DNA of 64,000 nucleotides, from contig NZ_JBCFYD010000003.1 in the NCBI RefSeq assembly GCF_038594945.1, positions 86,220-150,219 of the forward strand, given 5' to 3'. Made by a program: the position numbers and the translations under genes. Positions 27,514 to 36,733 of this stretch are shown one piece after another; within the stretch, counting starts at the first letter, position 1; every line of letters begins with the position of its first letter. The notes under the pieces were generated by a model. It saw nothing but the letters and a program-made list of their open reading frames with translations, was not told where the DNA came from and searched no databases. Source of the DNA: Fodinibius sp. Rm-B-1B1-1 (lineage in GTDB: Bacteria; Bacteroidota; Rhodothermia; Balneolales; Balneolaceae).

Positions 27514-28800
27514 TCAATTCGTCAGAAGTGCGACATCATCCCAAAAGGAAGGATAAGAAATGGCAGTACATTCGGCACCCTGTATTTGGGACGATTTACT
27601 TGCCATTAAACTAAGTACAGCAGCAGACATTGCGATACGGTGATCGTGATAACTGTTATACGTTGCTGCCTCAGGCATAAAATCGGGATCTCCCTTAATT
27701 TCGAAACCATCCTCATATTCAGTAAAGTCAGCCCCAGCTTTTTCCAATATTTCTGCCATAGCGGCCAACCGATCGGTTTCTTTATGACGCAGCTCTTCAG
27801 CCCCTGAAATCCGGGATATGCCATCAGCAAACAACATCGCAATCGTCAAAATGGGGAGTTCATCAATACAGTTGGGGACGATTTCTTCGGTTATCTCAAC
27901 CGGTTGAAGGTCAGAACTGCAAACGGTTACATTCGCTACCGGCTCGGCCCCTTCTTTGTGCCTATTTTCGATAGTAATATCAGCACCCATTTTTTGCAGG
28001 ATATCCAGCGCGCCCGTTCGGGTGGAATTCATACCCACATTGGGCAACACAATTTCTGCATCGGGATGAATTGCCCCAGCCACCAACCAGAATGCTGCCG
28101 CTGAAAAATCATTGGGGATACGATACGACTGTTCTGGAATCGTATCCTGTTTAGAGCTCGTAATAATTTTCTGATTTCCGTTTTTTTCAATCGGCAAACC
28201 TAACAAACGCTCCGTATGATCCCGACTGGGTAACGTTTCAATAACTTCGGTCTCCTCATCCCCAAATAAACCAGCCAACAGTACACACGATTTTAACTGT
28301 GCACTGGGAATAGGCAGCGGAAAATGCAGCGGCTTTAACGCATTAGACCGAGAGATGTGTAATGGAGCATAATCATCATTACGAGCATCAATAGTCACTC
28401 CCATTTCCGCAAGCGGGTCGATAATACGCTTCATCGTTCGGGCTGAAAGCGACTCATCTCCAATTAACGTTGCCGATACCCCGGCCCCGCCAACAATACC
28501 ACTCAGCAGGCGCATGGTAGTTCCAGAGTTGCCGCAGTCCAGTGATTCATCAGGTTTAACGAACCCGCTTCGGCCAACACCTTCCACCACTATTTGGTCT
28601 CCATCCTCCTGAATGGAAACCCCCAGACCACGCATACAGTCAATTGTGCTGTGAGGATCAGCGGCATCTGAAAAATTTGTAATCGTTGAGGTTCCATCAT
28701 GTAATGATGCAAACATGATGGAACGGTGGGAAATAGACTTATCTGCTGGTAGGTGCAGGGTTCCTAAAAGTGATTGCGCCGGACGTACTTGCTGATCCAT
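27514..28800 (-). CDS. aroA: 3-phosphoshikimate 1-carboxyvinyltransferase (EPSP synthase)
   Basis: The 428-residue enzyme transfers the enolpyruvyl group of PEP to shikimate 3-phosphate in aromatic amino acid synthesis. Motifs are LPADKSISHRSIMFAS near residue 17, LDCGNSGTTMRLLSGI near 85 (PEP binding), the NDFSAAAFWLVAGA block near 218, and ELRHKETDRLAAMAEIL near 334. It starts 3 nt after the TPR gene's stop and is the last gene of that run. Other aro genes are not in the window. Confidence 0.97.
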   Translation of the reverse strand: MDQQVRPAQSLLGTLHLPADKSISHRSIMFASLHDGTSTITNFSDAADPHSTIDCMRGLGVSIQEDGDQIVVEGVGRSGFVKPDESLDCGNSGTTMRLLSGIVGGAGVSATLIGDESLSARTMKRIIDPLAEMGVTIDARNDDYAPLHISRSNALKPLHFPLPIPSAQLKSCVLLAGLFGDEETEVIETLPSRDHTERLLGLPIEKNGNQKIITSSKQDTIPEQSYRIPNDFSAAAFWLVAGAIHPDAEIVLPNVGMNSTRTGALDILQKMGADITIENRHKEGAEPVANVTVCSSDLQPVEITEEIVPNCIDELPILTIAMLFADGISRISGAEELRHKETDRLAAMAEILEKAGADFTEYEDGFEIKGDPDFMPEAATYNSYHDHRIAMSAAVLSLMASKSSQIQGAECTAISYPSFWDDVALLTN

Positions 28801-28803
28801 AAA

Positions 28804-31794
28804 CTACTGGTTATCCAAAAGTTGTTTTGCTTCTTTTGCCTGTGGGGTATCGGGATGGTTTTCAATTAACGTATTGAGTGTAGAACGCGCCTCTCCTCGC
28901 TGCCCCATTTGAATATAGCTTTCTGCTCGTCTAAGAAGGGCTTTTGCCACCCAATCGCTAAATGCTTCATACAAAATATTTACATTGGAATACGCTTTCA
29001 CAGCCTGCTCAAAACTTCCCTGCTGCTGATAAATAATCCCTAAATAATACTGTGCTTCCGCTCCTATTTCTGTGGTATTTGATTCTGCAATGGGATTTAA
29101 AAACTCTTCCGCCCCCTCATACCGCTCTTCTTCAATAGCAACTTTAGCAAGGCCAACTTGAGCGGGAGCATATGCCGAATCATTTTCTAATGCAGACTGA
29201 TACCACTTTTCAGCCTCGGCTAAGTTATTCATTGCCAACTGGGCATTGCCCATACCAATGTAGGCTTCCTGCCGATATTTGCCCCCCTCTTCTGCAAGAC
29301 GTTCAAAATAATTAAACGATTCTTGATAATTCACACGGGAATAAGCAATTCGTCCTAATGAGGCCAATGATGGTCCAACTCGTTCTGAGCTCGGAAATTC
29401 ATCCACGATCCGCTCGTACTCCTCAACAGCTTTGGCAATTTTGTCGGTTTGCTCGTAAGCATTGGCCAAATTAAAGTACGCATCAGGTAATAACTCTTGG
29501 TTATTCGTAATGCGGATATATTGCTGAAATTCATCGATCGCCGCTTGGTAGTTTCCTGATTGCATCCGGTTATCGGCCTGACGGAACCGTAATCGATCGG
29601 CCATTGAGGTTTGCGGATGATCGGCGATAAAATCCTCCAAAATAGCTGAACTCGAATCGGCTTGTCCCAACGACATCTGGGAATACTGAATGCCATTTAC
29701 GGCCTCAATAATGTATTCACTCTGTGGATATTCTTGCATCACGCCTTTATAGGCCGCGATCGCTTCTTCGTAATCACCCGCATTATAGTACGCATCCCCA
29801 ATATTGTACTGTGCCCGAGCTGCCCATTCCGTATTGGGATATTTATTAATTACTTCTTTAAACTCTTCGATGGCCTGCGTAAAGTTCCCGGTATTCAGAT
29901 AAATATAAGCAATGTTATATTGGGCCTGCTCACGAAATTTACTATAAGGATAAATCCGTAAAAAACGGCGAAAGGTCGTTACTGCATCATAAGTTTCATC
30001 ATCGCGATAATAACTATTCGCCATCTGAAACATCGCATAATCACCGCCAGGCTCGGCACCAATTGCTTCCTGATAATATGAAACAGCATTGTCATAATCG
30101 CTTATCGCGTAGTAGGCATCTCCAATGCGAAGCTGAGTATCGGTATCATAGGGATATAAAGCCACATCCGGGGCTTCATAATCCTCATAAAATGTTATAA
30201 ACGGGTCGATGGCACGCTCATATTCTCCATTTTTGAAATAGCTCCATCCCAATGCATAGTTGGCCGGACCTATCATTTCATGATCCGGGTAGCGTGATAC
30301 GAACTCTGCAAACTGTTGTGCAGCAGGACCGTAATCCTCCATTTTATAAAGCGCATCGGCACTCCAAAACAGTGCTTCCTGACCCAGTTTTGAATCGGGG
30401 GCTTCGCTGTATATCGATTTAAAAGTAGGTTGAGCTACTCCATACGCTTGATTGCTGTACTGCACCCACGCTTTTTGAAATTTTGCTTGCCGTTTAATTT
30501 GGGGATCCACATTCGTTACCTTCTCTGCGGCTTCAAAAGCCTGCAATGCCCGAGTATATTCTTTATTGGCAAAATAAGCCTCCCCTAACAACGTATAAAC
30601 CTTTCCTTTCCAATCGAGCTCTTCATCACTTCGCACCAGCGGTAAAAGAGCATTAATTGCTTCAGTATGCCGTCCTACCTCGTAAGCTGTTACTGCCCAT
30701 TCGTAATAGGCCTGTTCAACCCAAAGTCCCTCTTGAAAACGGTCCCCAAAAGTACGAAACGTACCGAGGGCCTCGGGATATCGCGAACCAAGTTTTTCAT
30801 TTACCGCTTTGTAATACAGGGCCTTTCGGGCTGTCTCATCATTTCCTTCGGCAGCTTTACCAAATTCACGAGCGGCCCAGTGATAAATTTCTTGTTTGTG
30901 ATACAACCAACCCAATCCATAGTGAGCTACCCGTACCTTGTCGCTGCCCTTATTCTGATTGATATATTGGAGGTAGTATTTGGAAGCCTCATCATAATTG
31001 CCCAAATAATTATGACTTTCGGCAATAAGGTATACCCCTTTTGAGCGTAGTTCCCCATCAAGATGCGGCATCGCGTTTTCAAGTGCTTCAATAGCCTTTT
31101 TATACTTTCCCTGCTGATAATATGATTCTCCTAATGCCGTACCCACTCGGCGGCTCATCTCATTATTAGGATACCGATCTTTCAAGATCTCAAATGCTAC
31201 TGTTGCAGAATCATATTTATTTTCACTCAGGTATAACCGTCCTCGTGCATAAAGAGCTTTGGGGGCCCACTCAGATCGGGGGTGATCCTCGGCAAGCGTC
31301 ATAAAATAGCTTCGGGCATTCACAAAATTGCTATCAGCGGCAGCCGCTTCTCCAAGCCAGTAATATGCTCGAGCGGAGTTCTTATCATTTAACCCCAGCT
31401 TTAATGCCCGGTTGTAATAATTCTCTGCATGTTTATAGTTGCCTACACTGTCAGCAGTATTACCAAGATCAAATAACAGTTTTGAAGAAAAATCAGAGTA
31501 GGGATATTCATCTATAAATTCTTCGAAAAACACCGTCTGGTTTAGCGAATCCATTTTGGCTTTCGCACGGACCAAATAGTAATTCGCTGAGGTAGCTAAT
31601 TGATGCTCATTGTGCGAAGCTAAAAACTTTTCAAACTCAGCAGCGGCCTCTTCATAAAAGCCGTTATCAAAAAGCTCCCTCCCCTCATTATAGTCCTGCG
31701 AAACAGGTTGCTGTACTTCTTGAGCTTGTAATTGCAGAAATCCCAATAAAAAACCGACTAAAAATAGGCTTAGAATTCGGCGCACGTTAATCAT
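28804..31794 (-). CDS. Exported tetratricopeptide-repeat protein
   Basis: The 996-residue protein has a signal peptide (cleavage near residue 25, QLQA-QE). After it come about twenty TPR units of 34-37 residues carrying the W/L-G-Y-A-F-A-P pattern, for example AQYNIAYIYLNTGNFTQAIEEFKEVINKYP and its near repeats. Such periplasmic TPR superhelices (YbgF/BamD-like) scaffold envelope complexes. The partner is unknown; aroA downstream (3-nt gap) is unlikely to be functionally related. It lies 99 nt behind the CBS gene and may be part of the BatA-hflX run. Confidence 0.88.
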   Translation of the reverse strand: MINVRRILSLFLVGFLLGFLQLQAQEVQQPVSQDYNEGRELFDNGFYEEAAAEFEKFLASHNEHQLATSANYYLVRAKAKMDSLNQTVFFEEFIDEYPYSDFSSKLLFDLGNTADSVGNYKHAENYYNRALKLGLNDKNSARAYYWLGEAAAADSNFVNARSYFMTLAEDHPRSEWAPKALYARGRLYLSENKYDSATVAFEILKDRYPNNEMSRRVGTALGESYYQQGKYKKAIEALENAMPHLDGELRSKGVYLIAESHNYLGNYDEASKYYLQYINQNKGSDKVRVAHYGLGWLYHKQEIYHWAAREFGKAAEGNDETARKALYYKAVNEKLGSRYPEALGTFRTFGDRFQEGLWVEQAYYEWAVTAYEVGRHTEAINALLPLVRSDEELDWKGKVYTLLGEAYFANKEYTRALQAFEAAEKVTNVDPQIKRQAKFQKAWVQYSNQAYGVAQPTFKSIYSEAPDSKLGQEALFWSADALYKMEDYGPAAQQFAEFVSRYPDHEMIGPANYALGWSYFKNGEYERAIDPFITFYEDYEAPDVALYPYDTDTQLRIGDAYYAISDYDNAVSYYQEAIGAEPGGDYAMFQMANSYYRDDETYDAVTTFRRFLRIYPYSKFREQAQYNIAYIYLNTGNFTQAIEEFKEVINKYPNTEWAARAQYNIGDAYYNAGDYEEAIAAYKGVMQEYPQSEYIIEAVNGIQYSQMSLGQADSSSAILEDFIADHPQTSMADRLRFRQADNRMQSGNYQAAIDEFQQYIRITNNQELLPDAYFNLANAYEQTDKIAKAVEEYERIVDEFPSSERVGPSLASLGRIAYSRVNYQESFNYFERLAEEGGKYRQEAYIGMGNAQLAMNNLAEAEKWYQSALENDSAYAPAQVGLAKVAIEEERYEGAEEFLNPIAESNTTEIGAEAQYYLGIIYQQQGSFEQAVKAYSNVNILYEAFSDWVAKALLRRAESYIQMGQRGEARSTLNTLIENHPDTPQAKEAKQLLDNQ

Positions 31795-31893
31795 TAATGA
31801 ATAAAGTTCGTGTTTCAGTTATTACTGAATATATCAAGAGTTGCGTTTTTGTTCCGCAACAATGAGAGGGGAATCCGAAGATTATACATAGAT

Positions 31894-32562
31894 TTACATG
31901 TCTATGTATTTTAACAGTTCGTCGGCCCGATACTCTAAATCATTTTCAAAAACCGTATTTTCCGACTCAGCCAGCACGCTATATCCATATCTTTTTAAAG
32001 CGGCTGTCACACGCGAAATATCCTTTAAATTAAGCTTCACTGATACCTCAAATGCCTGATGATTACGATCAGGCCGTTCTACCGTAATCCCCAATATTTT
32101 TGCTCCTTCCGTTTCAATCACTTGTACTACTTCGGATAACGAAAAATCAATGGGTTCAATTTCAATAGTCAATACTGACCCTGTTTGTTCCAGGTTCAAC
32201 ATGTGGGAAATGGATTCCAAAATTTTCTGTTTGGTAATCACACCTAAAAATGTTGACTCTTCATTGACTAACGGTAGTAGGTTAAGCTCATACTGCAACA
32301 TCAACCGAGCCCCTTCAAAAACATGTTGCCCTTCAAAAAGTTTAATAAGTTGATCCACTTGGAGCTCAGAGACCTTCTGATCATCCTCAACTTCCGAAAG
32401 TTGCTCACTCCGAATTTGTCCCACTAATTTTTTTGTCGTTGGGTCTACCACAGGCAGCGCGTTTACTTGCTCATCGCGCATACGATTTCTGGCCTCTCCA
32501 ACGGTATGACTACCTTTCAAGGGCTGGAACTCAGTTTTCGTTATGGATTTATTTGCAAGCAT
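31894..32562 (-). CDS. CBS-pair protein with C-terminal ACT-like domain (AcuB-like)
   Basis: The 222-residue protein has two CBS motifs (residues about 12-65 with VNALPVVDPTTKKLVGQI, and about 70-130 with LNLLPLVNEESTFLGVITKQKILE). An ACT-like C-terminal part follows (SVLTIEIEPIDFSLSEVVQVIE...), as in AcuB. CBS pairs bind adenosine nucleotides and act as energy sensors; ACT domains bind small ligands such as amino acids. The target is unknown. It is 24 nt downstream of hflX and likely co-transcribed. Confidence 0.85.
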   Translation of the reverse strand: MLANKSITKTEFQPLKGSHTVGEARNRMRDEQVNALPVVDPTTKKLVGQIRSEQLSEVEDDQKVSELQVDQLIKLFEGQHVFEGARLMLQYELNLLPLVNEESTFLGVITKQKILESISHMLNLEQTGSVLTIEIEPIDFSLSEVVQVIETEGAKILGITVERPDRNHQAFEVSVKLNLKDISRVTAALKRYGYSVLAESENTVFENDLEYRADELLKYIDM

Positions 32563-32586
32563 CAGTAGATAATATAATACATTTTA

Positions 32587-33876
32587 TTACATAACCGATT
32601 CGGCAGTATCAATATTGTCAAGTATTGTATTAAGCCTCATCAGGTCTGCCTTGTCTATTCTAAACGTAACCTTTATATCCGAACCTACATATTTCTTTTC
32701 CAAAATATTCGCCTCGCGATGTAAAAAAGCAACGCCTTCATATTTCGCGGCCGGTATCATCATAGTTTCTGTTACGAAATCCTCTTCAATAAGTTCCTTA
32801 ATTCTACCTTCTAACTTATCGAGTCCAATTCCCCGTTCGGCAGAAATAAATACTGCATCGGGGTAGGCCCTTTTAAGTTCAGTAATACGAGGAGCATCAA
32901 TGGCATCCATCTTATTAAACACCAAGAGATTCTTTTTATCACTAACGTCCATATCCTCAAGCGTATCATCGACCACATCAATATAATCTTGGACCACCCG
33001 CGATGAAGCATCGACGACATGTAATAAAATGTCGCACTCACGAACCTCATCCAGCGTCGATTTAAAGCTGGCTATAAGATCATGAGGCAGTTTCCGTATA
33101 AAACCAACAGTATCTGACAATAGCGCTTCGTGGTTCCCGATTTCGTACTGCCGCACCGTCGAATCGAGGGTAGCAAAAAGTCGGTTTTCTGCCAATACTT
33201 TAGTATTCGTTAAGGCATTCATCAACGTTGATTTACCAGCATTGGTATATCCAACCAACGAAATACGCACTTTGTCTGACCGTCCCTTACGTTGTGTCTG
33301 TCGCTGCTGATCAATCTTATCCAACTTATCTTTTAACGTGGCAATGCGTTTATCAATCATACGACGGTCCATCTCAATTTGAGATTCACCAGGTCCACGC
33401 GTTCCAATACCCCCTTGCTGGCGGGATAAGTGTGTCCAAAAGCGGGTCAATCGGGGCAAGAGATATTGCAACTGAGCCAGCTCAACCTGCGTTTTTGCTG
33501 CGGCCGTTTGAGCACGCGAAGCAAAAATATCCAAGATTAAGCCACTGCGATCTAACACCTTGGCCTTGGTCTCCTTTTCAATATTCCGTATCTGTGTGGG
33601 GGACAGATCATCATCAAAAATAAAGGTATCGATATTTTTTTCGCCCTTCATAGACTTTAGCTGGCGCAACTTTCCCGAACCCACATAGGAGGAAGGATCA
33701 GGGTGCATCCGATTTTGCAATACCTTGTCGACCGTAACGCCACCAGCCGTATAGGTAAGTAGTTCAAGCTCATCTAAATACTCCTCAGCTTGCACGCGGG
33801 GAGTTTCAGGACCATACACACCTACCAAGATGGCCCGTTCCTGAACAATGTCTGAATTTCGTATCTCTTCGAACAA
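32587..33876 (-). CDS. hflX: Ribosome-associated GTPase HflX
   Basis: The 429-residue protein has the HflX N-domain (ILVGVYGPETPRVQAEEYLDEL, then DRSGLILDIFASRAQTAAAKTQVELAQL) and the linker GGIGTRGPGESQIEMDRR. The G domain follows, with G1 GYTNAGKST, G3 DTVGF and G4 NKMD. HflX splits stalled 70S ribosomes, notably after heat stress. The start codon is TTG; no in-frame ATG is near the conserved N-terminus. It lies between the small membrane protein (24 nt) and the CBS protein (24 nt). Confidence 0.95.
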   Translation of the reverse strand: MFEEIRNSDIVQERAILVGVYGPETPRVQAEEYLDELELLTYTAGGVTVDKVLQNRMHPDPSSYVGSGKLRQLKSMKGEKNIDTFIFDDDLSPTQIRNIEKETKAKVLDRSGLILDIFASRAQTAAAKTQVELAQLQYLLPRLTRFWTHLSRQQGGIGTRGPGESQIEMDRRMIDKRIATLKDKLDKIDQQRQTQRKGRSDKVRISLVGYTNAGKSTLMNALTNTKVLAENRLFATLDSTVRQYEIGNHEALLSDTVGFIRKLPHDLIASFKSTLDEVRECDILLHVVDASSRVVQDYIDVVDDTLEDMDVSDKKNLLVFNKMDAIDAPRITELKRAYPDAVFISAERGIGLDKLEGRIKELIEEDFVTETMMIPAAKYEGVAFLHREANILEKKYVGSDIKVTFRIDKADLMRLNTILDNIDTAESVM

Positions 33877-33900
33877 ATGAGTAAAATCTAAAAGTTGATA

Positions 33901-34488
33901 TTATAACTGTTTAAACTGCTGGATATTTATGTCATCCTTTACATAACAACGAATTCGCCGACCGAGTTTATGTGATATTAACTTCTGGAAATATTCCTTT
34001 TTGTGATTAGGAACCTGTAGCTCTAACCTCAACAAATCATCGACTTTACTGTATTTACCGGTATCATATATAAAAATATATTTAGCATGTGTGTCAGACT
34101 CTGTTTCTACAAAATCACAAATCTGATGCCAAGCAACTGTCTGGGATGGTTCATTAACATTTTTGACAATTCCGTTATCAGTAATAAATCGCTTTGCAGC
34201 AAAATAACTGGTAGTAAACCAACAAAAACCAAGCCAGCAATATAATCCTGCCAAAATCATTGCATTCATCGCCCCCTGATAAAACGCCAGGGCTCCGGCA
34301 GCAAATACTGTTATCATAAATAACGTTGAAAAAAGCGGGTATCCGCCTAATTTGCCGGTTTTCCAACTGAGCCGCACATTACGCAACCGTACAACATTAA
34401 TTACAGATACTGTAGCCAAAATGGCAGCACCCAGCGTGAAAACACTCAGCACAAACAAAAAAACGATATCAGCATCAAGATTAATCAT
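33901..34488 (-). CDS. Hypothetical membrane protein
   Basis: I do not recognise this 195-residue protein. The N-terminal half has about four hydrophobic segments (residues 8-32, 52-70, 74-92 and possibly 82-100). The C-terminal half is soluble, with NGIVKNVNEPSQTVAWHQI followed by a PH-like pattern of short strands and a basic end (LGRRIRCYVKDD). The layout resembles small membrane-anchored bPH-type proteins, but this is a guess. It starts 4 nt after the BatA-type gene ends and is 24 nt before hflX. Confidence 0.7.
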   Translation of the reverse strand: MINLDADIVFLFVLSVFTLGAAILATVSVINVVRLRNVRLSWKTGKLGGYPLFSTLFMITVFAAGALAFYQGAMNAMILAGLYCWLGFCWFTTSYFAAKRFITDNGIVKNVNEPSQTVAWHQICDFVETESDTHAKYIFIYDTGKYSKVDDLLRLELQVPNHKKEYFQKLISHKLGRRIRCYVKDDINIQQFKQL

Positions 34489-34492
34489 ATCA

Positions 34493-36625
34493 TTAAGAGA
34501 TAGACTCTGCTTTATATAGGCGACTAACCAAGGTTTCTGTAATTAAAAAAAGCAATGCGATCCAAACAAACCAATTCCATATTTCTTTACCAAAAACGGC
34601 TGTTCGAAGTTGTTCTTGTAGTTGTTCGTTGGAAATATTTTCTGCAGTCAACATATCGGAAATCACCAGTTGGTCATCCATCATATCATTCCATTGCTCG
34701 TTGTCTAACGTTTCGAAATCCGATTCCATTATATGTTGATTTACGGCAATATCAATTTCTTCTTCCGGCGATCTAACACGTAGTATTCCGGGCTCCCATT
34801 CTCGTCCTTCGTATGCTATATTCACCCCCTGTGATTGTCTTTGTACGTTTGGTTTGTATTCGGTGCCGTTAATCGTGAGCGTCACATCTGTGCTTTTCAG
34901 CATACTGTTCCATTCAAAAGGTTCACCAAGTTGATGTTGCTGCAGACCTCCCCGTTCGGGAGATGAGGTATAGAGTACAGCCCGGTAATACAATGGCGCA
35001 AACAATGGGTTTATTGGAAGGTTCGACCAGCCGGGATCAGTACCTACTGCAGACTTTAGAAAAATACCATCTCCAAAACGGTATTCCGTCAATAAAGCAT
35101 CACCATTTACTGCTTTAAGCACAGGGAGTGCATCAGCTGTGGATGCAACCTGCTCGTGATAATAATAAAACAGCGAAGGTAACTCGATTCGAATTTCCTC
35201 ATCCTCTCGCTTCCTGAAAATATCATCTAACACAGGATGCCCTTCTTCCAAAGGAGCCATCTTGGTAACCGTTTCGAACGAGCCGTACTCCCCAATTACA
35301 TTGTCAAAACGTCCGGCATTTAATAAGCTAAAAAACTGGTTATAATTTTCGACATCTCCCTTTTCTGAGGGAAAAAACAAAATCCCCCCACCATCTTGTA
35401 CATATTGACGCAATTCTTGCTGCCAGTACGACGGGATGTTGTTCAAACCGTTTAAGATAACACCATCATAGTCGACCCACTTTGCCTGCTCTACTTCATC
35501 AACCGTGGCTTCATCAAACCTAATTCGGGCATTTGATTCTCGTGCAGCTTCTAATGCCGGAGTAATATATGACTTAAAAGTAGTGGTCTCTTCACCATTA
35601 TTCACCAATAATATAGAACGCTGTTGTGGGATATGAACAACAAAGTGTCTACTGTTATCAAACTCCACTTCATCCCCTTCCAGTAAAATTCGCCCCGATA
35701 TATATCCTACCTCATCAGGGATGATCTCAAAGGAAAACGTTTTGGTTTCGCCGGGGTCCAGCGATGTCTCATACTGCCCTGATAGCTCTTCTTCCACCTG
35801 CAATGATACATATTGATTGACCACCGGTGCCTTTCCCGTATTTTGTAATTCTACAGATAACGTTAGCGGAGAACCCGGCCCTAATAGTTGGCTTTCCAGT
35901 GATAATGAGGTAACCGCCACGTTTCGCTGTTCAGCCTCTTCCAGTGTTATTAACTGTACCGACACTGACTTTGATTCGGATGACTCTTCCTGGATATTGA
36001 TCTCTGCTAACTCCGAAAGTTGACTCTGCTGTCCGTCAGAAATAATATAAAGTACCGACTGCTTTTCCGGTGCATCCAAAAGTTGATCGTACAGCTGTCG
36101 AAATTGTTCAGCTGTATAATGTCCGCGGTTTACAGCCGTTATATCTTCGAGTTGATTACGAACCCTTCCACGATTCATAAATCCGGCCTCCGTTATCTCA
36201 GCAGTATTTGTTGTTTGAAGTAAAAACTGATCATTACTGGTACTATTTTCAATAATTTGGGTTACTACATTCTTAGCCTGCTCAATAAGAGGTCCGTCGG
36301 GGCCCACACGGCTCATGCTTGCACTGTTGTCGATCAGGATCGCTACTGATCGGGATTCTGTGGAACTTTCTGATCCTGTAATCGTTGGAGGCAAAAAAGG
36401 GCGGGCCAAGGCAAGTGCTAAAAAAAAGATAGCAAGCGTTCGCAGGGCAAGCAGCAAATATTGTTTGATTCGTATTCGACGAATGGTACTTTTACGCAGC
36501 TCATTAAAAAAGGAAAGTGTCGAAAAAGCTACCTTTTGTGGTCGTCGTAAATTTACCAAGTGAATGATAATTGGTATTGCAACAGCCAACAACCCAAATA
36601 AAAATAACGGATTAAGAAAGTTCAT
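34493..36625 (-). CDS. BatA-domain/VWA membrane protein
   Basis: The 710-residue protein opens with the BatA (aerotolerance N-terminal) signature MNFLNPLFLFGLLAVAIPII, then HLVNLRRPQKVAFSTLSFF, with membrane helices near residues 5-22 and 58-77. A VWA domain with MIDAS motif LIDNSASMSRVG begins near residue 96. A CARDB-like and a glutamine amidotransferase-like region follow (around 340-560), and a membrane helix NWFVWIALLFLITETLV ends the protein. Related proteins occur in MoxR/Bat clusters, but no MoxR ATPase is nearby. It is the first gene of the minus-strand run to aroA and diverges from the 36734 gene across 108 nt. Confidence 0.82.
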   Translation of the reverse strand: MNFLNPLFLFGLLAVAIPIIIHLVNLRRPQKVAFSTLSFFNELRKSTIRRIRIKQYLLLALRTLAIFFLALALARPFLPPTITGSESSTESRSVAILIDNSASMSRVGPDGPLIEQAKNVVTQIIENSTSNDQFLLQTTNTAEITEAGFMNRGRVRNQLEDITAVNRGHYTAEQFRQLYDQLLDAPEKQSVLYIISDGQQSQLSELAEINIQEESSESKSVSVQLITLEEAEQRNVAVTSLSLESQLLGPGSPLTLSVELQNTGKAPVVNQYVSLQVEEELSGQYETSLDPGETKTFSFEIIPDEVGYISGRILLEGDEVEFDNSRHFVVHIPQQRSILLVNNGEETTTFKSYITPALEAARESNARIRFDEATVDEVEQAKWVDYDGVILNGLNNIPSYWQQELRQYVQDGGGILFFPSEKGDVENYNQFFSLLNAGRFDNVIGEYGSFETVTKMAPLEEGHPVLDDIFRKREDEEIRIELPSLFYYYHEQVASTADALPVLKAVNGDALLTEYRFGDGIFLKSAVGTDPGWSNLPINPLFAPLYYRAVLYTSSPERGGLQQHQLGEPFEWNSMLKSTDVTLTINGTEYKPNVQRQSQGVNIAYEGREWEPGILRVRSPEEEIDIAVNQHIMESDFETLDNEQWNDMMDDQLVISDMLTAENISNEQLQEQLRTAVFGKEIWNWFVWIALLFLITETLVSRLYKAESIS

Positions 36626-36733
36626 TTACAGCAAAATTATTACTTTTACAGGCTAATGTTCAGACCCCGTGCCATAAGCTATTAAATAAACAGCGATATT
36701 TTAATAATATTACAGATTAATTAGTTCAATTTT

